DNA of 64,000 nt from Podaxis mareebaensis (lineage: Eukaryota > Basidiomycota > Agaricomycetes > Agaricales > Agaricaceae): positions 32,402 to 96,401 of the forward strand of contig JAEUWP010000237.1 in NCBI GenBank assembly GCA_018524725.1, written 5' to 3'. The number at the start of each line of letters is the position of its first letter. Within the stretch, counting starts at the first letter, position 1. This document shows positions 1-12,600 of this stretch, one piece after another. The translations under genes were made by a program, and so were the position numbers. Under the pieces are notes generated by a model that saw only the letters and a program-made list of their open reading frames with translations, was not told the DNA's origin and did no database searches.

Positions 1-1325
1 AATGTCAAAGCATGATATATACAGTCTCTCAATGTAGCTAGGGACTCTTCTTTTTCCTCTCCTGTTTCATTAGTTGTTTTGTCTGATGGTTCTGTTCCCC
101 TCAATCTGCAGCTCTCTGCTACCTCTACTTATATTGTTTTTGGTTCTTCTGCTTCAGACATTCTCTCTTCTTCCATTTGCTCCTGTGGGGAAGTAATCTC
201 TTCTGATTCTGAATTGTACACTATCTGTCTTGGTCTCTTTTCATCTATCTCTCTTGCAATCTCTCATAATTGTTCCTCTATTTCCTTCTTTACAGACTCC
301 ATTTCCTCTGCTAAACTTCTTTTTAACTATGGCCCCCACAGTGCTCACAAGGATGCTCTAGCAGTCATTCCTCTTTTCCAAGAGTGGCTTTCTTCCTCCT
401 CCCTCAATAACATCCATTTCTAGTCAGTTCCCTCCTCCAGAAAATGGTCAGTTCATTTCCAAGCACACAACCTCGCCAAGTTATTGCACATCCCTAATAA
501 CCCATAGTTCCCCATCTGCACCTCTCTTGGTTACATTCACAACCATTACACCAACAAGTGCCTTGCTCTGTGGAGGCAAAAGATGAACATTCCTAAATAC
601 TGGAGCCATAACTGGCTTCCTCTCACCAACCCCATGGATCAACCCCTTGAACCGAAATATTCCAAAGGAGGCACCTGGCTCTCATTGAGCCTTGGTGCTG
701 ACTCCAATCTTTGTGCATACTTCACTCAATGTGTAACCGACCATGCACCTATTGGTACCTTTAGACAGCACTTCTTCCCAGGGCACTACATCACTTCCTG
801 CCCATGCAGTGAAGAACTTGAAACTTGGGACCATATTATCCACCATTGTCCCCTTTATCATCAGCCTTATGGTATTCATATGAATATCTTTTGGCTCATC
901 AAGTTTCTTCATGAAAACCCAGCAGCATTCTCCTTTGCTAACCAGATACAAGGACCAATTACATTTGAGGACTATAACACTCAATAGCTTACTTGATGAG
1001 AGAGGCTGGCTTTACACAGCACTCCAGATGTTCATTAAAGGGTCTTTTCTCTTTCTCTCCTATTTACACTTGCCTCTAATTAGCTCCATATCTCCTCTTC
1101 CTCTTCATCTTCATCTCTTCTCTCTCTTTCTGATTGGTTGTACACTATATTTTGTGTTGGTTGCCTCATTGCTAGCTCCCTCACTCCCCTTCCTCCTTCT
1201 ATTTCCATTTTCTCTTTCTCTATTTCTTTCTCTTGTCTGTAGGTTTCAGTTCTTAGGACTGCTATTGCACACCTGTTTGTAGTAGCTAGTCTATTGCAAT
1301 AAATGTTGATTTAAAAAAAAAAAAA
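1..1325 (+). mobile_element. LINE (non-LTR retrotransposon) 3' part with poly-A tail
   Basis: This is the 3' end of a non-LTR retrotransposon; its 5' part lies outside the window. The frame around 310-480 reads like the end of an RNase H domain (Asp/Ala-rich helix, then W-x-VHFQAHNLAK). The frame at 583-987 ends with the Cys/His motif typical of LINE reverse-transcriptase C termini (CPC, then HIIHHCPLY). A pyrimidine-rich 3' UTR follows, and the element ends in a run of A at about 1312-1325. In-frame stops at about 421 and 507 show decay. The poly-A abuts sequence homologous to the gypsy element at 13727, so this LINE inserted into an older gypsy copy. The last 70 bases closely match those at 17330-17410. 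Confidence 0.8.
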
Positions 1326-3105
1326 TTGCCAGCTCCATACTAACAGACTGGCTGATGAAGTCAGTACCTGCTTTCCTGCTTTAATCAGGTTATTGACTTG
1401 CCAGGACTTGATCAGGAAAGGCAATACCTCTCAGGCACCCACTGCACAATTCTGCAAGTGTGAGAGGACATATCTGCTTTTCTCCACCCACAAATTGGAC
1501 TTAGATCTGGCAATGTTACTCACAACCCCTCACCCTGATAGAACCAAGGAACCCCTCCAGTACCCAAGCAACTTCATAATGTGGATTGACAATATGCTGA
1601 AACAGGAACTTCTAGAGATTCAGAACCTTCTCTCACAGATGGCCCTATCCTCACCCTATCTGACCAACACACCACCTGCTATCAATGTAGCAATGTGGGT
1701 CATAGGGCAGATCAATGCCCAAGATATTATTGCCCCTTCTGCCACTACTATGCCCTAGGACACTACCAGAAGTACTGTTTCCTCAATCCCATCAGAACAT
1801 GCCCTCCTTTCCACTATGCAAGAATCCTCACTGACAAAGCTCAGCTTGCCACTACCAGAATTGCTGAGTAGTCCACCAGGCAACAGGATAGTGGATGAGG
1901 AACTAGCACTGCCACAAACAATTGATCCCAGAATGCTCATTCCCTAGCTCTCTCTGTATCAACTTCCTCCCCCTCTGCAGCTCAATCCCCATCATCAGGA
2001 GACTCAAGCTCTCCTTTGCCCCTTTGTTTGTGCTGCAACCAAGGCTACACTCTCCTTCAGGCAGGGCTCACCACTGCTGACAACATCCAAGGACCTCAAT
2101 TTGCTGATGAATACCATGACAGATCTCCTCCATACCTCTCCCAATATGCCATCAACAACACCATTGTCCCTAGAGCTTCTGACTGACACATTCACCCTTG
2201 ATGACAGTCAGCTTGATCTATTGAGTGCACCCTCCAAAGTGTCATGGATGACACAGGAGAGGGAATGCATGAATATCCTTATAACAATGAAAATGTTACC
2301 AGGAGCCACTGAGTTGAGTGAGGATGCTTGACATTATGAAGGGGATCATGTTACAAATATTGCAGACTCCAAGATCACCAAGGAGACTGAAGAGACCAAG
2401 GAGCACCTGTATGAGGATTGGGATTTGATGAAACATATGATGATCAGCCTATGGCAGGAAATGATGGAGCTCTGGCAGACTCTAGATTGGGAAATGTGTG
2501 AGAAGGTAGATGAAGTGTGCTGGTACCACAGTATACTTCCCTTGCAATGATGACTTGTAATGAATGCTAAACTTACCATTTCTATTTCTAGACACTTTCT
2601 ATTATTAGGACTAGGTATAAGTTTTGACTCTTCTGTTGTATTTGTGTCACATCAATTATGTTTGCTTCTACAGACTTTCCCCTATGCCATATGCCTTCCT
2701 TTTCTATGTTCCCCCTTTTGATATTTGTCTTCTATGCTACATTTGATCTACTTCCTTAAGTAGTCATCTGAACTCCTATATGTACACCACTTGGACATGT
2801 AGATTAGACAAGTCTAATCTTAACATGTGTTACCTCCTCTCTTACAAGTGAACCAGTAGCCTGTTAAGTCTACAACTCTTTGCCCTTGAAGATAGCTTTT
2901 CCCTCTCAGGCTTCTTGTCAACATCTTGTCCTACAGAGCATGTAATCTATATGAGTTCACTGCCTAGAGACAACATGAACAGCCACCCAAGGTTAAACAG
3001 AGCAGCTCCTTTAGACCTGTATAGGACAAGGACCTCTGCTCATCTCTCTTACAAGGATAGGCTCTGACTTAGGCATCACTTAGCCAAAGAAGAAACCTTG
3101 TAACA
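1326..3105 (+). mobile_element. Ty3/gypsy copy A: end of third ORF plus 3' LTR
   Basis: Nearly the whole segment is collinear with 13727-15563 of the complete gypsy element downstream. It holds the tail of the third ORF, including the zinc knuckle CYQCSNVGHRADQC near 1678-1720, followed by an LTR at 2349-3105. The 5' portion of this copy has been displaced by the LINE whose poly-A ends at 1325. Several stops replace Arg or Gln codons relative to the other copy, so it is not functional. Confidence 0.8.
2349..3105 (+). repeat. LTR of gypsy copy A
   Basis: This 757-bp sequence begins TGTTACAAATATTGC and ends ACCTTGTAACA, giving terminal inverted bases TGTTAC/GTAACA. It aligns along its whole length with the 816-bp LTRs at 6289-7104 and 14748-15563 but is shorter and more diverged, so it comes from an older insertion of the same family. 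Confidence 0.8.
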
Positions 3106-3741
3106 TGACTTGTACCTCAGCCATTGGCTATATCTCAGATCTCCTGAGCTGTAGTATATTTAGCATTCAGACTCAGTGTTACCTTGTATAGTAGTAGTCC
3201 TCTTTCAGTAGATCTCACACCTTACCTTAGGTTCAGTCTACTATTATTAGAACACTGAAGTAGTTATGTGCATCTTGATTAAGACATGTAAGATAGCAAT
3301 CATTCTGGTATTTAGGTAGCTTGTAAAGTAAGTAGAACTTAGCTTTATGATTGCTTGTACATAGTGCAAGAATAGCAGGTTTCCTTTTTGCTTTATCTTC
3401 ATGCCACATGAGAGCTCTACCTGCCTTGACAGGATAACTGGCATAACAGCTAAACCACTGGAGTAGCCTGTGACCTTACAAGTTGTATCTCTTCTTTGCT
3501 AGTCCCTGTGAGATTTCCAACCAGCCTCTAGTTCACTAGGTGAACAGACAGGTATTCTGCTTAGGAACTTAATAGTGTCAGGTTATCTTAGGACAGTATC
3601 TCTCTGCACTGGCATGATGACCATACCATGCCTAAGTAACATTGACTATGAATCCTAACTCTCCAATATTACCTCATTGGAGAGGTGAAAGAGATGTTTG
3701 TTTGCCATGTACTTAGTATAGATTGTAGTAAATACAATTAG
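3106..3741. repeat. Gene-free segment with an LTR-like fragment
   Basis: No convincing reading frame is present. Bases about 3540-3646 closely match about 17790-17882, both ending GCCTAAGTAACA, a terminus like that of an LTR. The gag-like remnant begins about 95 bases downstream at 3742, which fits an LTR-leader-gag order of a second, different retroelement family. Confidence 0.5.
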
Positions 3742-4873
3742 ATGTTTAAGAGCATCATCATGGCACTCTATGATAGATTCATCAGACCAACATCAATACA
3801 TGAGGCTCACAAGAGCCTCAAAGGGATAGATATAATCCCAAAGAAGGGATTCAACATTATTATAGCATTATCTTGGGATACTCACAAGATATGGCAGTCC
3901 ATCCCAACTACTCCCTCATTGAGACCTTCTTGGAAGGTCTCCCACAAACCATGAGACACTTCCCCATATTCAACAGAGGATTGTCTCCTGAGATGAATCA
4001 ACTTGAGGACTTTGTGGTACACATAGCTGATTATGAGAATTGGATGCAAAGCAGTGCCTTCTTTGAGAGAGTACTGAAACCCTCTCAATTACATGAACCA
4101 TCTACAGGCTTCTCTAGGAAATCTACCACAGCCAAACCAAGAATGAGGACTGCATAGGTTCCTTGTCACATATCCACAGGATAGGACTACATCCCTGCTC
4201 ACAAGCTAAAGTAATCCTTGAATGCCTTTCCACCAAAGCAACTATTAAGACCTCCACCTCAGCAAACCAAACCTAAAGCTAAATTTAAACCACAGGTACA
4301 GAACAAAGTACCTGTGAGGCAGACCCAAGGGAACAAGGCCTACTGTAAGGCCTAGGGCCTCACAGGAGAGTGTTGAGTCTTAGATCATTGTGCCCAAGTG
4401 CATAAGACCAGTTATATTGGTTCTAGCTACATAAACATAGGGCAAGTTAATGAAAATAAAGACCTGAAGAAAAAAAAGCTACAAACATGATAGCTACCTA
4501 CAAGTCCATCACAACTGTGAGAAAACCTGACTTAAGCATTCCTACAGCTATAGAGAAAGGGCCTTGTTACAAGTGTGGAAAACATAATCATTGGGCATAC
4601 AAATGTCCAGAGAAAGGAAAGCAATGCAGCTATGTGTAAGCTGCACACACAGTTGTTCCAGTGAACAATGAAGTTCTTCAGCTTCTTGCTGAAGAAATCA
4701 AACAGAATTTGACCTCAGATGAGAGTACTGAGGTCCAAGAAGAACTAGAGCCCAGTTATCAAACAGAGATGGAAGGATGGTCAATTGGAAAAGTGGAATG
4801 CCTCAGTTTTGTCTCTTTCAAGGACAAAACCAAGGCAGGTAAGATATTCTTTGCAAGCTTTGTATACCTGTGA
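3742..4873 (+). pseudogene. Retroelement gag remnant with zinc knuckle
   Basis: The segment 3742-4157 encodes a gag-like helical domain in two frames (one frameshift near 3880), with the text ETFLEGLPQTMRHFPIFNR. Near 4558-4640 lies a zinc knuckle, CYKCGKHNHWAYKC, which fits the C-x2-C-x4-H-x4-C spacing. An acidic tail follows at 4661-4873. Stops and frameshifts break the frame. The gag differs in sequence from the gypsy gag at 7676-9427, so it belongs to another element family. The protease and polymerase expected downstream are absent; the sequence gives way to the minus-strand LINE. Confidence 0.6.
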
Positions 4874-6288
4874 AAGAAGGTGGCAGTTGGTGTGAAGGGA
4901 GTCCAATTGAACAATGATAAGTCTGTCCATCAACAAAGGAAACTATTTTACAATGGGGGTTATTAGAGAAATTGTATATAAAAGGGGAAAGAGAAAGAGC
5001 AGTCAGTATAGGGGAAAGTGCAGAACCTTGGCCTATGCCTACAGCAGTAGGGAATTTAGGAGAAGTTTTATTGTTCCATGAATAGGTGGTAAAGCAATCT
5101 TTTAAATAATGAGAGAAAAAGGAAACAAGGTTAGAGTTGAAATCATGGCATTTTAGAACCAAGTATAGAATAGAGTGGTTGGTGGAGGGGAAGAACTGAG
5201 TGACATCAATTGTGATGATACTCATCTTGAGTTTGTGTTTCTAGCTGGATCAAACTTGGTGACTGACATAGACACTAGTGTCCTCTGTTGTTCAGTATGG
5301 TGGGAGTCTCCACAGAGGGAGCACCTTGGGTTACAAGCTTTGCATAGGTGAGTAGGATAGCCCCACCTCCAATACCTATTACAGAGAGGGCTGGCAGTAT
5401 GCATAGTCACACCTCAGAAGGTACAGACATAGTTCTCAAAAAGGAGGGTGTAGTTGGTGAGGAGCTTGGCCTTCATAGCAGTCTGTGATTCCCAGAGGTC
5501 AAAGAAGAGGATAGCTGAGTTGGAGTGGAGGGAGACTCAGTGAAATCATGGTTTACTGACAGGATGGTTGATTATATCATGGTACAGTGAAGACTCAATG
5601 ACTTCTTTAAAGTCATCAGCAGTGTAAGGGGATCTGTCAGGTCAGAAGTAGGGAAGGTTTGTCAATTTGATGAATGATTTGGACATAGGGAGAGAGGGTG
5701 CAATGGCATCCCCCATTTCAGGGGTGGCAAAAGCCAAGTAATTGGAGTCAGCTATACCCTTCTTTATGATAAGAAGCTCCTTGTCTGTTGTGACTTAGTT
5801 GGTGCTGAGCCAAAGAGTGCAGTTATTTGACTTAATGGACTCTACTTTAAGTAGAAAGCCCTTTTGGTAGAGGATATTGTTGCAGTTATGAATGACTAGG
5901 TCAAGTAAAGTAATGTGGATTAGCTTAAAAATATTATTATATGGTACAACAATATTTTTACACAATGGGCCTTGGGTGGCCTTAGGTTTGTTGAAGGGGT
6001 AGAGAGAGGAGGTTGATTTAGGGGATGGAGAGGATTTGATATCCCCAGATGATCTGAGGAAGTTAACAATGTCAACTGGCAACATTTGAGGGAACTGGTT
6101 CTGAAGGGCAGCATACTTCTGCAGTTTCTCAGAGTTAAGGGGTGAGTGGGAGGCCATCCTTGCATAAGACAATCTCTGAGTGGAGGGTGAAGGGGCATTA
6201 GACCTAGGGTAGGTCTTGTAGTTAATAGGAGGAGGGGTGGAAGAAGGGGGAGAAGGTTTAGGAAGGAGGGGAGGATGGGCAGGGGTAG
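4860..6288 (-). mobile_element. LINE B, 3' half (interrupted by the gypsy element)
   Basis: On the minus strand the ORF1-like, Pro/Ser-rich protein continues from 6288 to about 5795. A degraded double zinc knuckle follows (5222-5410: WRWGYPTHLCKAC, then CSLCGDSHH) and then, directly, reverse-transcriptase sequence (4818-5225) with motif A (IDVTQFFPSTNHS), motif B (GIGQGSALSPIL) and a motif-C-like FVDGQ. The endonuclease and the first RT motifs expected between knuckle and motif A are missing, so the copy is internally deleted. It has no poly-A (poly-T on plus) at its left end and is 3' truncated. Two knuckle ligands look mutated (Cys to Tyr, His to Tyr). The 5' half is at 15564-16790. Confidence 0.7.
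6284..6288 (+). repeat. Target-site duplication GGTAG (left)
   Basis: GGTAG directly precedes the 5' LTR and is repeated directly after the 3' LTR at 15564-15568. Five bases is the usual Ty3/gypsy target-site length. Its presence shows that the two LTRs belong to one insertion event. Confidence 0.9.
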
Positions 6289-7104
6289 TGTTATGAATAT
6301 TGCAAACTCCAAAACCACTGAGGAAACTGAAGAGACTGAAGAGCAGTCTTACAAAGAATGGGATTTGATGAAGTGCATGATGATCAGCCTCTGGCAGGAA
6401 ACCACTGAGTTGTGACAGACACTTGATTGGGAAATGTGTGAGAAGATAGATGAAGCATGCTACTACTATGGAGTATACTTTCCTTGTGATAATGATCTAT
6501 GATTAAACACTAAACTCACCACTTTTATTATTAGACACTTTCTATTATTGGACCAAGTATAAGTTTCAACCCTTCTGTTGTATTTGTATTGCATCAATTA
6601 TGTTCACTCACACAGACTTTTACCTATGACATATGCACCCCCTCCTTTTATGCCTATATCCTTCACACCCTATGCCCTATGCACCCTTTTATATGTTTTC
6701 CTTTCTTATTCAACCTCTATGCTACAATTGATCTACTTCCTTAAGTAGTCATTGGGACTTGTATATGTACAATGCTTGGACATGTAGATTAGCCAAGTCT
6801 AATCCTAACATGTGTTACTTACTCTTGGTACTTGGATAAAGTCCTTGAGCACCAGCATCATGTTAAGTCTACATCTCTTCATCTTTGTGGATAGCTTTTC
6901 CCTCTCAGGCTTTTCATCAGTGTCTTGTCCTATGGAGTGTGTGATCTATATGAGTTTGCTGCCTAGAGACAATGTGAACAGCCACCTGAGGTTAAACAGA
7001 GCAGCTCCTACTGACCTATATAGGACTAGGACCTCTGCTCACCTTTCTTACAAGGATAGGCTTTGACTTAGGCATTGCTTAGCCAAAGAAGAAACCTTGT
7101 AACA
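6289..7104 (+). repeat. 5' LTR (816 bp)
   Basis: It starts TGTTATGAATATTGC and ends CCTTGTAACA, with terminal TGTTA/TAACA inversion. It is the same length as the 3' LTR at 14748-15563, and the differences seen are mainly A/G or C/T. Bases 6795-6806 (AAGTCTAATCCT) are the exact reverse complement of a site just after the LTR, which suggests that the transcript (R region) begins here. Confidence 0.9.
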
Positions 7105-7675
7105 TCAGGATTAGACTTCCCTTGTGTGCTAATCCCACATTGTAACTTTCCTGACCCCAACTGCCATTCTCATTGCTTCATGTTGTGTGTATAGTCATCC
7201 CAAGGCTCTCATTGCTTTGCACTGTGCCATCAGGATGTCATTGGTTCTCATTGCTTCATGCTGTGCCTAAATGACACCAACCCCCCCCCTTCTCAACTGT
7301 AATTTGCCCACTCATTGTTTGGTGGTCTGGCAAGGAAGCCTGTAATACGCCTACTCAACATTTGGTGGTCTATCAGAAGAAGACCCTCTGACTATAAATC
7401 ATGTTGATGTTTGTCAAGGTAAAGTGTTCTTGATTGACAGAAATCAAAAAGCATTCTCGATTAATGGAAACTGACAGAAGTTCTCGATCATCTGAAATTG
7501 ACAACCCTCAGTCATTTGCCTCCCATTCTATCTATTCTATCTTATCATCTTCCTGGACTTCTTCACAGGACAATACTTCTATTTTCTCCTTAATTCCCCC
7601 CAAACTTTGACACCTCAACCTCACACTGACTCAGATCTAGGAACTGATTCAAGCCCTCATCAAGAGGAACCTTGA
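7105..7675 (+). other. Chromovirus leader
   Basis: This is the untranslated leader between the 5' LTR and gag. No open frame is supported. It contains the inverted pair GGATTAG...CTAATCC (7108-7135), overlapping the proposed primer site and able to form a hairpin, and a C9 run near 7281. Confidence 0.5.
7107..7118 (+). promoter_or_regulatory. Putative self-priming primer-binding site
   Basis: Two bases after the 5' LTR lies AGGATTAGACTT, a perfect 12-base reverse complement of 6795-6806 inside the LTR. The site does not begin with TGG, the usual start of a tRNA-complementary primer site. In the Tf1/sushi group of chromoviruses the 5' end of the mRNA folds back on such a site and primes reverse transcription. 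The arrangement here matches that design. The transcript start is inferred, not seen. Confidence 0.65.
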
Positions 7676-9427
7676 ATGTCCTTCCACTCCCCCACTCCCC
7701 TCACCATTTCAGGAGAAGCAGCTGCCTTATTGGAACAAGTTAGAGCTCAAGACTCAGACAGCAGTGACAAAACAGCTTGATGATCAGCATCCCCTGTCTC
7801 ACCCATCATATCTCCAGCTAGAACAAGACCACCTAGAAGAGTCAGATCTCTTAACTTTGATGAAGTTGCCCCTTGGGAACTGCGACTTACTGCCAATATT
7901 AGAGGAAGAAGAGAAGCAGCTAGAGAACAAAGACAGCAAATGTTGACCACTGTCACTATCCCTCTCACTGTTGTACAACCCCTTCAGCAACTTGCTTGAC
8001 CTCCAAGTGCAGCCTCAATTCCACTCCCATACCAGCAACAACCATCACAACACCCTACTCCTACTCTCCAACAACCAGTACAAATGCTGCAACAATTGCA
8101 ACTGCCAGTTCTTAGAATAGACTCTATGGCACCCATCAACCAAGCCACCACCTTCACATTTGGAAGTAATATTGTGCCCCTGAACCAAAGATTCTTCTAG
8201 TAGCCCCTCTTCACCAACCCAATGATTTCCAGACATCAAACAACTGGAATTGTACAAGGAAATCAGGGAAACCTGATTCAGACTGGAGTAGCTCAGTCAG
8301 TAAACCTGCTGCAAACAGGAAGCCCTCAACTGCCTCCTGGACAACCTCTGCCTGAATGACCACCTTCAGGACCAGGACAATCAGGTCTGAACCCACCACC
8401 AGGACTACCAGGAGCACTGCCTCCACCACCACCACCAGGAGCACTACTACCAGGGCCACCTGTACCAGGACAACCAGGAGCACCTCCACCAGGATTTGGT
8501 TTTCCCCAACAAGCACAAATACCTGCTGCCCCTTCCACACCAAAATACGAAGCACTACCCTTGTATGATGGAGACCCATGGAAGTACTTGGCATGGAAGC
8601 AGCAATGTGCCTTGTACATCATCACCAACCAGCATAGATTCCCTACTGACCATGATGCCATCATATTCATGCTCTACTACATTGGAGGAGCAGTGGAACT
8701 ATGGAAGACAGAATACCTCTGCCAACACAACTTCAATGGAGTACTACACCTTGGAACATTCAATGCATTCCAAGATGAGCTCAATAGAGTCTTCCTCCCT
8801 TACAACTACACTGAAGATGCTCTCTGACAACTCCATGCTCTCAAGCAGAAATGAAGACCAGTAGACCAGTACATCTCTGAGTTCAAAGTCCTTGCAACCC
8901 AAGCAGGAATGGTCAACCCTCAAGAACTCATCTACCAGTTCAGAGAAGGCCTGGACCTCGAGATTGGCCTCAAAACCATCACTTTCAGACCCAGACTGGA
9001 CATTGATATCTGGTTCAAAGCAGCAAGAGCAGTGGAAGAACAGCACCACATGGAGAACAACTATTGTGCAAGCCACACCTGAGAATGAACTAATAGAGCT
9101 ATACCCCAACCAAAGAAGAAGGCATCCTATAATATGAATTAGTCAAGAAGCCAGACATATAAAGATCCATATGCCATGGACATGGATAACCTGGCACTGG
9201 CACTCTCTGAAATTGCGCTTGAAGAGGACTATTCTTTAGAAGAAGAATCCAATGCAGAAGTCAATGAGATGGAAGAAAATCAAGACCTCCTGAAGACATT
9301 CCTACAAAACATCCTCACACCAAAAATGTGCAATGACCTCAAGCAGGGCAAATGCTTCAACTGCAGGCAAACAGGACATTTCACTCGTGAATGTCCAAAG
9401 AAACTAAACCCACTGCAACTGACATGA
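7676..9427 (+). pseudogene. Chromovirus gag (broken)
   Basis: Gag forms the particle shell and binds the element RNA. The ATG at 7676 (MSFHSPTPLTISGEAAALL) opens a frame followed through about 8200. A Pro/Gly-rich linker comes next (8340-8520), then the capsid-like domain beginning YEALPLYDGDPWKYLAW (about 8550), an acidic stretch, and the C-x2-C-x4-H-x4-C knuckle CFNCRQTGHFTREC at about 9355-9396. The frame is interrupted by TGA/TAG codons, for example at 7779, 8825 and 8851. Several stand where Arg would be expected (CGA to TGA). The minus-strand frames over the Pro-rich linker are shadows. Confidence 0.8.
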
Positions 9428-9660
9428 AATTTACTGTGAAATGCCCAAGTAAAAGTTTCCAAGCATAAGCCACCCATACCCCCTAAATTACCCTGTGACA
9501 AAGAGAAATAGCAAAAGTGAAAGGCCATGTTCACCCAGATCAATGAGATAATTCAGGAAGCAAATGATGAAGAAGTTGCTGAAATCTTCACCAAATTCTC
9601 AAACTCCACCAGTGCTCAAGCAAAGGAAATCCAGGATTTTGCCTCAGATGACTAGTTTCC

Positions 9661-12600
9661 ATGTCTAGATCATCTAGAGTAAAGAAAGATGCACCTAAGG
9701 ACAATTCTTTTCCTTCCCCTTACTTGTTTTCTAATGGACTGGTTTCTGACTCTTACCCCCATCCAAAGGATGAAATTATGCCCCCTCAGAATGAAGTATC
9801 AGCTTCTGAATTGTGTTTAAAGACTCATCAATCCAACACCTTTTATTGCCCCACCACTGTGCATCTCTCTGAAAAATCTGTGGAAGACCTTGTACTGATA
9901 GATTCTGGAGCAGGACGAGATTTTATTGACCACTGGCCAGTCAACAAATGGAACCTGAAAATGTCCCCACTAAAGAAACCAATCAGAGTCAGGAATGCTG
10001 ACAGAACCCTCAATAAAGATAAGCAAATCACCCATTCTGTCACCCTTGACTTCACCATCTACAGGAAGCAGATGAAAATGGATTTGTAGGTAATCAATTT
10101 GGGACAACCCAGAATAATCTTGGGAATTCCTTGGCTTGCCAAATACAACCCTGACATTGATTGGTCAAAACAGACTCTTTCATGGAGACATTTAACAGAA
10201 AATACCATGCTCTCTTCAATAATCAACAACACTCTTTTCAATGTCTACATGAATGAGCTTGAAGAAGATTTCTCTGAGGAAGATTGCATGGAAATCAATG
10301 CCAAGACCTCCTACTCTTAGATACTCATCCAAGCAGGAGAACAAAAGAAGGAGACCAATCCTGAGAAAGTAGTCCCAAGGGAATTTCATGAATACCTCAA
10401 CCTTTTCTCACAAAAGAAAAGTGAAAGATTCCCTCCTACTCGACAATAGGACCATCAGATTGAAACCAAAGAGACTTTCATACTGAAAGCCTTCCCATCT
10501 TACAAACTCTCCCTAGCTGAAGAGAAGGAGCTTGACAAATTTCTCGAAGAAAACCTTGTGAAAGGATACATCAGACCCTCAAAATCTCCTATAGCCTCAC
10601 TGTTTTTCTTTGTATCAAAGAAAGATGGAAAACTTAGGCCTTGTCAAGACTATTGGTACCTCAATGAACATATGGTCAAAAACAGCTATCCAATCCCTTC
10701 TGTCCAATCCATACTTGACAAGCTATGAGGATCAAAATACTTCACTGCACTCGATGTCAGACTCGGCTACAACAATATCTGAATTGTAGAGGAAGACAGA
10801 TGGAAAGGAGCTTTCTGCACCCATCAAGAATTATTTGAACCAACAGTCATATTTTTTGGAATGTGCAATAGCCCAGTGACATTCCAAAACATGATAGACA
10901 CCATCCTTGCCCCCCTTATTGTGCAGAATAAAGTTATTATCTACATGGACGACATCCTTATCCATGCTCCTATGAAAGCCAAACTCAGGAAAATGACTTG
11001 AGAAGTATTCAAGATTCTGCAAAAGCACAATCTCTACCTCAAACCCAAGAAATGCAAATTTGAGAAAACAACCCTCACCTATCTCGGATTTATCATCTCT
11101 CCAAATGAAGTCAAGATGGACCCTGCCAAACTCAAGGGAATAGCAGATTGGCCTACTCCCAAGACAGTCTGAGACATGCAGAAATTCATTGGGTTCTGCA
11201 ATTTCTATTGCAAATTCATCAAGCACTATGCCCACCTGTCCTTACCCCTTAACACTCTTTTAAAGAAATCCAACACCCCCTTCCACTGGATGAAAGAAGC
11301 TGATGATGCATTCAAGGAACTAAAGCAATGTTTCTTGGAGGAACCTGTCCTCATCACCCCTGACCCCTCCAAGCCATTTGAAATTCAAACAGATGCATCC
11401 ACTTATGCCTCTGAAGCAGTACTCCTCCAGAAGGATTCAAATGGGGTGCTACATCCTTGCTTCTATTATTCCAAACCATTCTCCCAAGCTGAACAGAACT
11501 ATCACACATCAGAACAAGAGTTCCTAGCCATCATCCGTGCTTTACAGGAATGGCGTCATTATATCAATGGATCACCCTATGAAATGACAATATGGACAGA
11601 TCACAATAATATCATCCATTAGGCTAAACCATCAAAGCTATCAAGACAAACCATTCAATGGTCCACTACAATCAGTGCCCATAAAATCAAGATTTGCCAT
11701 ATTCCTGGATCTAAGAACTGTGCCACTGATGCTTTGTCTAGAAGACCAGACCACACCTCAACAAGTAAAGATACAGAGCTTGAAATGACCAAAGTGGCCA
11801 TTCCATTAGAGAAGTTTCAAACTAGTGATTTCACCAATGCTAATGCAAAATTGGTTAATTCAGGAGAAAATGATGAAATCAACATCATAGACCCTGATGT
11901 TGAAAATGAAGTCCAGAAAGGAAAGGATGGAACCATAGAGTTGGATCAAGAAGGTCACATTCAACTTCCCATGGACTTCATACTTAAGATGTGCTTATTG
12001 CAGCATGTACATGATGTACCAGCTGCAGGACACCCCGGAGTCACTGAAACTCTCAGGAAACTTCAAGAATATGTCACCTGGCCTGGCATTTGTGCCTATG
12101 TCACCAACTATGTGAAAGGATGCCCAACCTGCCAACAATACAAGATCAACAGATACCCCTTGAAGCCTCCTCTACAACCAATTCCAGGTCCCCGATCATC
12201 ACAGCCTTTTGCCCAAATGTCCATGGACCTCATCACAGACCTCCCTGAATCCAACAGATATGATGCAATATTGTCTGTGGTAGACCATGGTCTTACAAAG
12301 GGGATAATCATAGTACCCACTTCCAAAACTGCCACCACCAATCAAATCGCAGACACCTTGATCAAACATGTGTTCATTCACACAGGAATACCAGATAAAA
12401 TCATTTTGGACAGAGATCCCCAATTCATGGCCAAATCAATACAAGCTATGCTCAAGAAGCTGAACATCAATCACACCTCCTCTACCGCTTATCACCCACA
12501 ATTGGATGGATCAACTGAAAGATTCAATCAAGAAATTGAGATGTATCTGTCTGCTTACTGCACCCAAAACCCCCACACCTGGCCTGAATACCTCCCTTTA

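Noticed and set aside
6808..7104. A shorter LTR of about 295 bp starting at TGTTACTTACTC
   Set aside because: The ends TGTTAC/GTAACA fit, but homology between the two copies extends 520 bases further left, and only the 816-bp version is flanked by the GGTAG target-site duplication.
8326..8670. Minus-strand Gly/Pro-rich ORFs that look collagen-like
   Set aside because: They are antisense to the Pro/Gly-rich linker of the chromovirus gag.
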